This document shows positions 15,046 through 28,365 of a stretch of DNA of 64,000 nucleotides, piece after piece. The stretch's first letter is position 1. Every line of letters starts with the position of its first letter. The translations under genes were made by a program, and so were the position numbers. This DNA comes from Chaenocephalus aceratus (taxonomy: Eukaryota; Chordata; Actinopteri; Perciformes; Channichthyidae): positions 8,237,676-8,301,675 of the forward strand of contig CM043807.1 of NCBI GenBank assembly GCA_023974075.1. The letters are read 5' to 3'. The notes beneath the pieces were generated by a model. It did no database searches, was not told the origin of the DNA, and was given only the letters and a program-made list of their open reading frames with translations.

Positions 15046-16236
15046 TATAATAATAATACATTACATTTATAAAGCGCTTTTCCTTGTGCTCAAAGCGCTT
15101 ACAAGCAAGGTTGTGTCGTTGGATGAGGTTCATAGAGGTAGGGGGGGGGCAAGGTTGTTGAGGGCTTTGAAAGTGAAAAGTAATATTTTAAAGTCAATGC
15201 GGTGTTTGATGGGGAGCCAGTGGAGGTCATGGAGGATAGGGGTGATGTGGTCGGAGCGTCGGGTGGAATGCGTTTTCTGTGACCTGGTTGACGTGAGGGA
15301 GGAAAGTGAGGGTGGGGTCGAGGATGATGCCAAGGTTACGGATGTGAGTGGAGGGGTTGACAATGGAGCCATCGATGGTAAGAGAACAATCTTGGGTTGA
15401 GCGGGTAAGTGAATTTGGGCCAATGATTATAAGTTCCGATTTGTCACAGTTAAGTTTTAGAAAATTGTTTTGCATCCCAATTTTAATGTCAGTGAGGCAG
15501 GTGCTGAGCTGGGAGTGTGTGGTTGGAGAAATTGATTTTGTTGAGAGGTAGAACTGTGTGTCATCAGCATAACAGTGGAACTGGAGTTGGTGTTGACGGA
15601 GGATTTGTCCAATTGGGAGGATGTAGATGATGAACAGAAGGGGACCAAGTACAGAACCCTGAGGGACGCCATGATTGACGGGGGCTGTGGGGGATTTGGA
15701 GTTGTTAATGGAGATGAATTGATGTCTGTCAGAGAGATAGGATTTAAACCAGGAGAGGGCAGTACCGGTAATGCCAATGGAAGACTGGAGGCGGTTGATG
15801 AGGATGGAATGGTTGATCGTGTCAAATGCGGCTGTTTGGTCAAGGAGAATGAGAATTGAGAGGGAACCAGAGTCAGCAGAGAGGAGAATGTTGTTGGTCA
15901 CCTTGAGTAGGGCAGATTATGTGCTGTAGCGAGTACGGAAACCAGATTGAAAAGGTTCATGAAGGTTATTGCAGTCCAGATGGGATTTTAGTTGGGAGGC
16001 AACAGTTCGCTCCAGAATTTTTGACAGGAAAGGGAGGTTAGAGATGGGCCGGTAGTTATTGAGGGAATCAGGGTTGAGACCAGGTTTTTTGAGTATGGGA
16101 GTGACAGCAGCGAGTTTCAGATCAGGGGGGACGAGTCCAGTGGACAGAGAGGAGTTAATGACTGTGGTGATAATATGAGTGAGTTGGGGGAGGCAGGCCT
16201 TGACAAGGGTGGAGGGCATGGGGTCCAGGATGGGAG
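15046..16236 (-). mobile_element. truncated L2-like LINE (reverse transcriptase), minus strand
   Basis: On the minus strand, 16243-15917 encodes RT fingers-like sequence (NNYRPISNLPFLSKILERTV), and 15901-15227 encodes the palm with LLDQTAAFDTINH, GVPQGSVLGPLLF and the catalytic YADD (15560-15571). The reading frame breaks between the two parts near 15902-15920, and the 5' end is lost. The last coding block (LHDLHWLPIKHRI) and the 3' tail near 15046-15090 with TAA-like repeats fit L2/Rex-type non-LTR elements. It is a dead copy. Confidence 0.85.
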
Positions 16237-16239
16237 TAT

Positions 16240-18473
16240 ACAATTATAATTAATTAATAATAATTAAGAAGGCCACTCAGTAGGTGACTCGACCAACATT
16301 GTAGGAAGGACACAATATTTTCAACAGCTTTATAATTAATACTAGTGCAGTGTCTGTCAGAAATGTCACTTCCTTGTGTCCTGAATAATACCCCCGCCAA
16401 GTTTGTTGAGAAGGCGTATAAATAGATGTGTGCTGTAACTCTCCAGCCTGTCTTTCTGTTGTCTACTCTGTTGTTGAATGTGAGTGACGTTAAGCAACCA
16501 GTTCCCAGCATGCCGTTCAGTGTTGTAACCGCTAATAGGGTTCCCTTCTTAAATCATTACACCATGTGTACGTATTGCATATTGGCAAATATTTTTTAAC
16601 AATTAACTAGGATAGCTGGCCATAGCTTGCCATTCAAAACTGCATATTCCATGCTGGCTGGTACTGCGCTGTGATTGGTCGTCTACACTGGGCACACCTC
16701 GTCGCAGGTCTCTTAGGGATACGTCACATTTGAATAACTTGTTTTAAAATGTGAGATGTTTCGAGACTAATTTGCATTTACGATTTGGTCTTACCTTGTC
16801 AGACTAGTACCAATACATTTAGTTTTGGAATAGTCCATTTTCAGGGGGGAAATATCCATATTTGCCTGTTGTTGAGAGTTAGAGGAGAAGGTTGATATTT
16901 GACCGTTCTTTAATATGAAGCTCCCTGAGTCTAAAAAATGGAAACAGGCAAAAAACATCTAGTTGTTATTGTTCTATATTGGTTTTATTTACAATGAAAT
17001 GTAATGATGTAAGGTCACTCCTGGTATTCACCACGAACTGCAGCTTGTCCTGATTTCCTGGCAATTAATTGGCAGATTTCTAGGGTGATAATGTTAAGCT
17101 GGTTGGCAGGAGGTGGTGTTGAGTCGCCTCCAATGACCACTAAGCTCCTTCGCTTGCTTCACCCTTTCCCTCACCACACCATGCTCCTTTTGTTTGAATC
17201 CTCTTTGCTTCCCTCCCCTCATCTCTCTGTCTCTTGCCTCTCACACACCATTATCACCCTTTTCTTTCATTCCCTCTAACTCCTTCCTTCTCTCATCTTT
17301 CTTTATCCATCCGTCCCATCTTACTCTAAATCCTCATCTTCTCCAAGTGTCAGTGCCAGGCTCTGTCTAGATGTAGATGGGTAGGATCCAAAGTCTTAAT
17401 CAAAGAGCCTCACCGACACTTCCCAACACTCCAATTCCCAGTTGGGAACAATAACCGAACATAAGTATGGCTACAGCCCATCTCGTCTCAATATCTGCTT
17501 TCTGTCTGCGGTTTTCAGTCCGTCTACTTTCTGTGTCCTTGGAGAAACTTTGAAGAGAATGGAAAGTTGTAGTTGAAACACTCACACTGAATGTGTCTTG
17601 ACTTATTTACGTATAAGCTTGTATTTGTTTGAGAAACGGTGGGAAGAGGAAGAGCAAGTTGTCATTTCTCTCCGAAGTATTTCACGCCTTTCATCTGATA
17701 TATATGACAACAACGTCAAAACTCCTATCTGTGGCTGTTGGTATGTGTCAACTTCCATGCACATGTGGTAGTTATGTGAGCGAGTGACTCCCCGGCCTTT
17801 ATGAATCATCCAGGCTGCATCACAGCAGCTTCTCACACAGACGCTCCACATTGCTTTGAAAACTTGCAGCAGGGAAGATTGTTATGCAAAGATACACCTT
17901 CTCGTTATATAAATGATTACAAGGCAGAGCTGCAAGAGAAGAGTGTATCATCCCCGCTAATTTAGACCCTGCAGATTCACTCTATAAATGACATTTGTGA
18001 TGTATGTGTCCTGGTGAGAAGGCTTATCTGAGGATAAAAGACCAACTAGGTCCTAACCAATGATTGTTGTCGTTATATCATGATCTATTCATTCATTTTG
18101 GCCACGCTAACAGCTAGGGCAGCTGATTGTAAACTTTTTTTAGATGGACATTTCTCAACTACCAGATGGATTGCAATTGAATTAAGCACACACATCCATT
18201 GTCTTCAGAAGAATATATTCACTTACAATGATTTTATCAGAAAATCCTTCGCATTTCAAATGACGGACACTTTTTATTTGCCAGAAACTTAGACAGCAAT
18301 GACCCAGAGAGCAGGCTGCGTGTTCTTAGGTATAAAACTATTTCCAAAATTGGGATCAATAAAGTATATCTCATCTGAAAGTGCCTTTTTGAGATAGAAA
18401 ACTTCTATGCAGACATCTGAAACAATTGGGTTTCTAGGTATTACATTTTGTCATTAAGTCATCTTGTTTAACT
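16240..18473 (+). other. pclo: pclo intron, no recognised element
   Basis: Intronic sequence; a pyrimidine-rich stretch lies at 17140-17340. No exon, RNA gene or bounded repeat recognised. Confidence 0.6.
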
Positions 18474-18477
18474 TTAA

Positions 18478-19217
<740 letters not shown>

Positions 19218-19221
19218 TTAA

Positions 19222-20395
19222 GTAAAGCCAGACTGACGTTTCAGGGTGACAGCTGTTAGACTTGTCAGTAGGACATGCATTAAAGATGGCCACTTAGCAG
19301 TTAAAGAAACATATCTGCTTTAACAGAGAGGTTATTCCTAATGACTTAAAAGAGGGCAATTTAGTTGTGCACAGAGGCCAAGGTTTAAGTGCGCCTGTGG
19401 GGATGTGTTGATAACGTCGGTGATGACTGGCTCTGGAGAGGCTGAGGCTGACCGGCTGTCTGACCGAGTGGGTTCTGCTTCCCCTATCTGGCGGCCATCT
19501 CTTCAGCTCTGATTGTCTGCTCTCTCTGGTTTAACTGATAGAGCCGTCAAGCTTGAGAATCTCAAGTCCTCCCAGCAGTGACAGATGTTGATAATGCATG
19601 CTTTATTACTCAAACACACACACACACTCACATATGCGCTGTGCCCATCATCATGTCTGAGGATTAACTTGATTGATGTCAAGTTGGGACCGTAACTCAC
19701 TAATGTCAGCAAACGTGCATGTTTTCATTTCCTCTTTTGCTTATTTCATCTTGTGGGTGGCAATTGCAAGTATGAAATGTTTTCCCTGTCAATAAATGTT
19801 TGCTGCTTTTTTATGTTGGGTGTGTGCCACAGATATCTGGTGTCATTCTCTCAAGACTGCAAAAGGATTGAAACACGGCAGCTCATGCCTTATTTACCCT
19901 GATGCTGCTGCTGCGACATCCTCCCTCTTTCTTCTGTGCCTGCAGAGAGGTGGCTCGTCTGTGACAAGGCTTTACAGGCCGGCTGCGATCTTCTCTGAAG
20001 CCCGAAATGTTGCATAAACCCCACTGTTAAGCCAGGCCAAGGCATTTCTTAAGGGGGGGTCAGAGGCGTATGTTTGAGCACTTCAAAATGTGAAAGGAGC
20101 TGTAGATACATGCAGGCTGGTTTATAACATGCTGACATTTTACCCTTCTTTTTTGTAATACTTTTTATTTATCGGTTTATTTAATTAAACAGATGCACTT
20201 TGTTCAGATTATAAACTCATATTTTTGTATACAGTATAAGCAAATCAAAACAGAAAAACCAAAAAAAGAACAAAAATCTAGCTAAAATACAACATTAAAT
20301 AAAAATAAAACAAAAATCTAAGCAGTAATATGTTATGTTAGATTAAAGGTGATAATAAAGCAACATTTCCCCCTTCTAAGAGTTAGTGTGTGTGT

Positions 20396-20450
<55 letters not shown>

Positions 20451-21430
20451 TGTGTGTTTGTGTGCATATAGCTGTGTCAGGCACATCAGAAAGTGTGCGT
20501 GTGTGTGGTACTCATAAAACATGTTCTGGCCTAGTGCTATGGCTATTTGTGTGTGTTTGTTTGCACTGTTTATAGCTCCAGTATTATTGTTCTCATATGC
20601 AAGCCCGTTGATTGTTTGTCAACACTTGTATTTCCACTTAAAGCACAGCAGTGCTGGATATAAAACTCTAATAATAGCTGCAACTCTTGATTTATAGCCC
20701 TCATCAGGGCCTTTAGGTGTGGATGTGTACGCCTCGGGGCCGGTGTCTAAGTGAATACCTTGGGAATATGCACCAATTATCAGATTGCAAGGACAGGACA
20801 GATTTAGCAGAGCTCTAAGATGACGGATTAGGCATCGGTGCCACCAGTTTGTTTCTCAAAATGCAACGCTAATCAGGTGAGGACTATATCACAGTGGATT
20901 TTCAGGAGGAGATGATGGTATTAAAAAGAAAATGGCAGTGGGAAACTCCTTAAAGTGGCCTTTGCTCTGCCTCAGCGTTTGCAGAGATGTTCAAGGATCT
21001 AAGATAAGATGCTCAGGGTGCAGAGAGTCTTAGGAAAAACTGTCTCGGTTCAGTGAAGGAAGCCTTAACATACTGTAGCCTATACACACCATTAAAGTAC
21101 ACAATCAAAGAAAAACACTTTCAAAACGGCCACCCAGCCCTTTCTGACATGCATTGGTAAACCCAGCCCCATTACCATGCATTATGCATAGGTCTGTCTC
21201 TTAAGTCCGATACATGTACAAGCTTAAAATAGCATGCCTTGCACTGGTGCCTCGTCACAGTGACGTTTTAACTACGTGGAAACATTTGGTTTGACTGTGA
21301 AATTCAAGTCATTTTGTGTCAATCAGAACATCATATAAATGGTTATATGATGTTAAAATGTTAAAAATGATTGCAGCAAACATAATGAATTCCTAAATAC
21401 TTACAATTTGTTCTCATCTTTGTCTTACAG
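19222..21430 (+). other. pclo: end of the large pclo intron
   Basis: Contains a GT microsatellite and otherwise AT-rich sequence, ending in gtcttacag at 21422-21430. No other element recognised. Confidence 0.6.
20386..20462 (+). repeat. (GT)n microsatellite
   Basis: About 77 bp of GT with one TA and one GC interruption. Confidence 0.98.
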
Positions 21431-23836
21431 AAAGAATGGCTCTGCCTCAACTGCCAGACACAGAGAGCCACGTCTGGCCAGCTAGGAGACGTGCCACCTC
21501 CAAACATGGCTTCCCCAAAGAAGCAAACACCTGCTCCTGCTCCTGCTCCCTCCCCCACCCCGGCCCCTGCTGCTGTAGATAGGAAACCTGTAGTAGAAGC
21601 AGCAGACCTAACCCCACCAGCTCCTGATACCAAGGTATGGCCTGAAAACATTCCCACACCTGATCTTGAAGACCCTCTTTCCGTTAGCTCCCCTCCTCCT
21701 GATGAAACCCAACAGGAAGCACCACAGTCAAAAGAACACCCACTAGCAGCTGAACCAGTGTCTGAGCTTGTAGTTCAGCCTGAACAACAAGGTCCGATTT
21801 CAGAGAGTGCAGCAGAGAGTGTCCCTGCAGTTCAGCAACAGCAGATTAGCTCTGATAATGCAGCAGAGGATCCTCCTAACTCAGAGACAAATGTGGATCA
21901 ACAAGCACAGAGTTCACCTGTCAGTGAAATCCCAGCAGGTGAAGTACAGAGTAGCTCTGAGCATGCGACAGAGGACTTTTCTCCTCCTGTGGAAAGTGAG
22001 GTGCAAAATGTACTGACTAATACAAGTTTAGATGCGACAACTGTCCCTGCTGAGGTAGAAACAGAGCCACAACTTGAGATTGCCCCGAGTGAGGCTGCAG
22101 CTCCCCTGACAGATATTCTTCCAGAAGTGACACCTAATTCAGTTGTGGCGAAACCTGCCTTGATTCCAGAAGCAGTCTCACAGGAAGGCCATGTTCAGGT
22201 CGATCCAAAGCCAGATTCTTCAGCTACGAATGTAAAAGAGGAGAAAATAACAGATGTAGAACTTGATAAGCCAAGTGAAGAACCCCCTATAGATGAAACT
22301 ACGTCTACTCCACCAGATACAGTAGAATCAGCTTCTAATGTGGAGCAAACAGACATCACAAACCCTGAAGCCGACAGTATAGCACCTGATGTTAAAAATG
22401 AAGATGTACAAATAGAAGCAGAACCTATAGAAGATAAGCAAGTACTGATAGAAAGTGCTCCTCCACCTGTGGTTGAGGTTGAGGGAAATGTAGCTCCTGC
22501 TGACAAAGTTGAGGTCCCTAAACCTGACGAGACACAGCAAGGATTGCCACCTAAATGTGTAGAAACGGAGAGTCCTTCACTGATGTCAGAAAACATTCAC
22601 CCTGTCTTAGCTTCAGAGGAGAATAATGAGGCGAATAAAGTGGAAACTAAACCCATAGAAAAAGAGGAGGAGCCTCCCGCACTTGTCCCAGCAGATAAGT
22701 CACCTTCTGTTGCTCCAGTTGAAGGAGAAACCAAAGAGGAAACAAAAGAGGAGATTGTTGTTGTGGATAAAGTTAATATTGAAGACGAAGAAACAGCGAA
22801 GCAAAATATTCCTGATGAGGAATCAACAGTTCCGATTGAAACGGTTAATGATAATGCTGACGAAAGAAGTATTGAGGAGAAAGCTGTAGAAAAAGAAGTT
22901 GTTGAGGAGATAGCTGTCGAGGTGACCGTAAATGAGAATACTGACAAAGCCGTTAAAGATGACAGAGTTCCGGAGAACGCAGCAGCAGAGAAAGCTATTG
23001 AGGTCAAAGATGATGAAGGAAAAGCTTTTGTAAATGAGGCTGTTGAACAGGAAACAGTTGGGAAAGCAAGTCCAGCACCTTCCTCTACTGAAACAACACA
23101 TGTTTGTTATATAATAGAGAAGAGAGAAACAGAAATAGCAAGAGAGCCAGCTCCAACTACTGCTGAACATATCCAAACAGCGATAGATACAGTTTTAAAA
23201 GCTGGTGATACATCTGAGAAAGTTGTGGATGCATCTGTTCCCCCAACTCCTGGTGACAGGAAAGAGATAGAACATGTTGATGTCAAGGAATCATTGCAAA
23301 GTGTAGAGATGGTGTCATCCTCAGCTGTCATTGGTGAGACAGAAGTCAGAGATGTAGCCGGTGAGGAAAAACTTGTTCAGGATGAGGCAGAAGCTGGATC
23401 TGAAGTCAAGAAAGAGACGTTGACTCTGACAGGGAGTGATAATGAACCACTTGAGAAAGTTGCAGAGCAAGAGGTGTCAATCAAAGAGGTGGAAGAACAA
23501 CCTGATAAAATAGAGGATGAGTCACAAGCCGTTGCTGGCAACATTCAGGAATCAGAGAAGGTATCGGAGACAAGCGCAGTGTGTGACAAAGATAGCAATG
23601 CAGAGTCTAACGTAGGAAAGAACGCAGAATCAAAGAAGGATGAAGCTTCAGAGACAGATTTAGAAAATGGAGGTGTATCTGCATCAGAAGCAACAGCCCC
23701 TGTAGCAGAACCTGAAATCCCAATGTCTCTAGTGAGTGAGCATGACAATGAACCCAAGGAGGGGAACACTAACGTGGAGGAGAAAGAGGAGGCTGTAACC
23801 CAGTCTCTGAGAAAGCCCAGTGATGAAGATGTAGAG
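21431..23836 (+). CDS. pclo: piccolo exon: last cysteines of zinc finger 2 and long acidic linker
   Basis: The exon starts in phase 0 with KEWLCLNCQTQRATSGQLGD, almost identical to mammalian piccolo, completing zinc finger 2. A short Pro/Ala run follows, then about 750 residues rich in Glu, Val, Pro and Ser (for example repeated EKAVEKEVVEEIAVEV-like segments) with no folded domain visible. The mammalian gene has a Lys/Glu-rich linker at the same place, but the sequence is not alignable by eye. The donor used here is GAG|gtgacc at 23837. A second in-frame donor, ATA|gtattt at 23846, would add three residues. Confidence 0.93.
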
Positions 23837-23971
23837 GTGACCATAGTATTTAGCACAAGTAGTGGTATCATTCATTATTATCTTTGTACATCATCTGTTT
23901 TATTTCTGCAGATTTTAACACACCAATAATCTCTATGAAAAAAATAATGGCGTCTTTTTTCAATCCAACAG

Positions 23972-26900
23972 GTAAAACCATTGGAGACCTTGAAAGAGCC
24001 TCCAGGGAAGGATATGGTTGCGATGGATAGCAGTCCCACCAGCCCATCAGACCTAGCTAAGCTGGAAAGCTCAGTCCTTCCAATTCTTGAGGCAAAGGCA
24101 ACCACACAACCAAATGATGATGAGGAGAAACTAACAGACACTTTAAAGTCCAGACGTAAATTAGAGGTGCTTCCTCTCTCACTAGACTCCCCAAGCTCAG
24201 AAGATGACAGAGAACTTTCTGATAAGAATGCCAAAGGCACCACAAAGAAAAAGCTTCTTGTGCCCATGGATGTCAGGGCAGATTCGCTGGATGATAGCAG
24301 TGAAAGCTTTGGGAAGGAGAGCCCAATGTCTGGGGATGATGAGGACTTTATTCGAAAACAGATCATCGAAATGAGTGAGAATGAAGATGCTTCCCCGTCT
24401 GATGAGGAAAACCTGATCCAGCGTAAGATCAGAGATCATGAGAAGAAACAAATGGAGAAGAAGACAACAGAGGCAGTAGAGCGGAGTTCATCAGGAAAAA
24501 ACAGAAGACTTACCAAGAAAAGCACGATAAGTCCAGATGATGAAGAAGATAAACAACTCCATGGCTCGTTCGATAAACCTGATATAGACAAAGAGGTGGG
24601 ACAAGAACAAAACGAGTCTCAGAGTGGTACTGGAGTTCGCCAATTCCAAACTATGGAGCTGAATTCTACCAGCAGCCCAATATGTATACCTAACGATGGA
24701 GAGCCTGAAATGGAAAGCCTTACAGACTCTCCGGATGATCGATCTAGAGGTGAAGGGTCTTCCAGTCTACATGCTTCCAGCTTCACTCCTGGGACATCCC
24801 CAACATCCATTTCATCACTGGATGAAGACAGTGACAGTAGTCCAAGCCATATCCGTTCTGGTGAGGGTAAACAACACAGGAAAGCCAAACACAGACAACC
24901 TGGTCAAGTGCTGCCAACTATCGAAGACTCTTCTGAGGAAGAAGAGTTACGGGAAGAAGAGGAGCTACTCAGAGAGCAAGAAAAGCAGAAGGGCTCTGGG
25001 AAGAAATCTAAGAAAGACAAGGAAGAGATTCGTGCCCAGAGGAGGCGAGAGCGTCCAAAGACGCCACCAAGCAACCTTTCCCCCATTGAAGATGCCTCAC
25101 CAACAGAAGAACTGAGGCAAGAGGCTGAGATGGAGGAAATCAGGCGATCATCTTGCTCAGATTTCTCACCCAGTATTGAATCAGACTCTGAAGGATTTGA
25201 AATCCATCCCTCAAAGATTGCAGCAGTTCAGAAAACATATCAACTGCCTCTATCAGTATCTCTTCACTCCCCTTCAGATGATACATCGAAGAACAAATCT
25301 CTCAAATCTGCTGATGAGGCTTACGAGGAAATAATGCTAAGGGCGAAGTCTCCAACACTTGAGCAAGGTGAGATTCAACCCAGAAAAGAGTCCATTTATG
25401 GAGGCATGCTTATAGAAGACTATGCTTATGATTCACTTATTGACAATTCAACAACTGACCTTAGGGAGCCAGAAAAGATTGTTGTTCCTTCTCAGCCCAA
25501 ACCACTGAGATCACCAGATGAAGTTTATGAAGACATGATTAAAAAGAGGCAGGAATTCATGAAGCTGGAGCAAGAATATGAAAAAATTCTGCCAAAAAAG
25601 GAAAACACTAATCCAGAAATTGTGTTGCAACCTGCTGAGAATACATTCGCCAAAAGCAGCGAAGTAACCTTAGGCGCAGACGGGAAGCCATTGTTGGATG
25701 CTGAAACTGCCTATGAAGAGCTAATGAAAAAAGTGCTGACTCCTGGAACAAGTCCAACTCAGCAGGATCCAGAAGTGGAAGCCACTGCTTATAGAAAGGC
25801 ACTCCATCCCATTCCAGACTTAAGGGTGACGCAATGCTCTTCAGGAGAATTGTCTTCTGATGATGAGAGTATGATAAAAAAGGAAAAAGGTACAACTGCA
25901 GTATCAGGCACAACATCAGCTATGGAAACTGACCCTGGAACAGTGTCCGAGTGGCCCCAATCATCCACATCAGATCAACAACCTCAAACCAAAATTGCTG
26001 AATCACAGGATGATGTTGTTGACTTATCCAGTGCACTCCCAAAAACATCAGCCACTGTAATTGCCAGTGTTTCACCCCTGCCCACAGTCCCACAGTACAC
26101 ACCGAGTATTCCTAGCGTAATCTCTACTGCCCCACCTCTACCCCCCAAGTCAAGTGTCCTGTGTAGGGCTAATTCTCAGGAAAAAGCAGAAGTACCTGTC
26201 CCACCACCACTGCCTCCTCCAACACCACCAAAACCTACAGTTTTTCCAAGGAAAGCCCCAGTTCCACTTCCACCTCAGGCTTCAGCGACTCCAATGAGGC
26301 CAGAGATAGGGGCAGTGACTGCAGCCCAAGGACCTCCTACAAGACAAGCAGTGACACCAATGTACAAGCCTCATGTTCCTCCCCCTGTTGCCCCAAAGCC
26401 ATCCATTCATTCACCAGGACATAGTGTCAAACCACCTATTGCCCCAAAGCCTGGCTCCCAGCCTTCTTCACCTGCCCATGCCCCATATCCATCCAGACCC
26501 TCTGTACTTCCCACTGGTCCTACTGAAATGACTGCTTTAAATCTGAGCCCTTCTTCTGAGAGTAAGCAGTTCCACCCGTCACCAAAGTCACCTTCTTCTC
26601 CAAGATACACCAGGAATCTACGTGACACATATGTAGTTATTACACTGCCATCTCAGCCCAGCTCTCCTGTAGAAGGTATTTCCACTATGGCTCCTTCTAG
26701 CCCTGGCCCAGCATCCCCTTCACACCAAGCTCAGCCCCAAAGTTATCACCAAGCACAGCCTCAACATCATTCAAATCCACCGCAGCATCAACAACCAATC
26801 CCTCCTCAAACAAACAGGGTGCCTCTGGCATATACTCGATTCACAGAATCCATTGAAAGTCAAGAGATTTGTGGCCCAGAAAAACATGTATCTAGTTCCT

Positions 26901-28031
26901 GTCACATAATTGAGGCTATATCTGCCTCAGCACAGCCACCTGTGGTTATGCCGAACCTGATCTCTCAAGTAGTCACCACCGAAGTGCAAAGGACCACTGT
27001 CTCTGTTGTTCATGAAAGGACAACACCACCAGTACCAGCTCCAAGGGCAAATGGTGTCCCAATCTCAATGGAGAAACCTAAGCCCCAATTGCCAGCACAA
27101 AATGGACAGGCTGTCCAACCCTTTGAGGTGGTGGATCTTAGGACTGTTAAGGTTGATCAAGCTTCAGATATGAATGGTGTGGATCTATCTGCTGGCCCAG
27201 ACTCAAGACGTCAGACCTTTCCAACTGAAATCAGTCGCCAAAACAGTGCAGTGCAGTCACCTGTAGTCAACCTTAGTGCTGAATCATCCACGGTTTCTAT
27301 AGTGACTGATAGTATCACCATAGTGACGTGTGCTGCCACAATCCAGCAATGTGACACAGTAGACACCTCTCTAGTATCTTCAGGTCCTCTCGAGCTAACA
27401 AAAGTCAAAGCTTTTGAGCCTGTTTCTCAAATTATATATCGGCCAATTGATTATCAGCCCTCCACTAATGTTGGTACAGAGATACCTATTAACCTATCAG
27501 TTGGATCAAGTACAGGTGGAGGAACTTTCCAGACCGCCCCTGTCACTGTTGCACCCACTTATATAGCGAGTTGTGCTGCAAATGGATTAACTACGGGAAC
27601 ATCCACAGTGGCAGGAGCTGTTGACCTAAGCACAACTAAACCATTCAACACTATGGTATCAATGGATGCTGCTTCTGCAGAGATGGTCACGGCTGTAATC
27701 ACAGATGATGACGGCAAACCAGTGGATCTGACTGCAGGGAAAAAAGCAGTATGCTGTGATGTCATGTTCCAAATCCCATTTGCAGGAAGCTGCACTTCTC
27801 AACAACCTACCACACCTCTACCTGAAGATCGTTTTGGATATCGGGATGACCATTACCAGTATGACAGATCACCTTACAGCATGAGAGGTTTTGGTGGGAT
27901 TAAACCTTCAATGTCCGAGACAAACTTAGCAGAAGCTGGTCTGTTCTTTTACAAAAGTAAGAACAGCTATAATTTCAGTGGTACAACAGAGGGTGCAGTA
28001 GATCTTACCTCGGCAAAGATTTCGGATGCAG
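23972..28031 (+). CDS. pclo: piccolo giant central exon: Piccolo-Bassoon homology and proline-rich regions
   Basis: About 1,353 codons, entered in phase 0 after caatccaacag and left in phase 1 at DAG|gtcagt. Strongly conserved blocks include SPSDLAKLESSVL (24028 on), EDFIRKQIIEMSENEDAS (24342 on), the EMESLTDSPDDRSRGEGSSS block (24709 on), LPTIEDSSEEEELREEEELL (24912 on), RERPKTPPSNLSPIEDASPT (25048 on) and YGGMLIEDYAYDSL (25399 on). A proline-rich stretch (about 26130-26480) has PPLPPP, PPVAPKP and PPIAPKP motifs suited to SH3 or profilin partners. Near the end, PVDLTAGKKAVCCDV and the LPEDRFGYRDDHYQYDRS block (27820 on) match mammalian piccolo almost residue for residue. Most of the region is predicted disordered. 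Confidence 0.97.
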
Positions 28032-28365
28032 GTCAGTGGAGTGACATTGCTGACCTGTCACTTAAATGTCAATTTGAACTACCTCAACTCATTTATGGCT
28101 AAAAGACATTATTTTGTTTGTTATGCTTTTCTTTTTGTCTTGCATGGAAATTCATCTTTTTTTTCCTTTTTATTTTTGCCCTCTTTCACCATATATTTTT
28201 GTTGCATGTGCCTGCATGCTGTGATCTTGTTTATACTTGTTGCACTTCCAAACATTGGATTTCCCCCCCCATTTTTTTCCCATTAATTGGATAAAGCATG
28301 GCTTGCTTCATCATTGAATAAGTCTGCATTATTTGGACTCAACTGATATTTTTGACTTTTGACAG
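28032..28365 (+). other. pclo: short pclo intron
   Basis: 334 nt, gtcagt to ttttgacag, phase 1. Pyrimidine-rich with several T and C runs; nothing else recognised. Confidence 0.9.

Noticed and set aside
15038..15859. Plus-strand open frames in the LINE region
   Set aside because: They are antisense shadows of the reverse transcriptase encoded on the minus strand.
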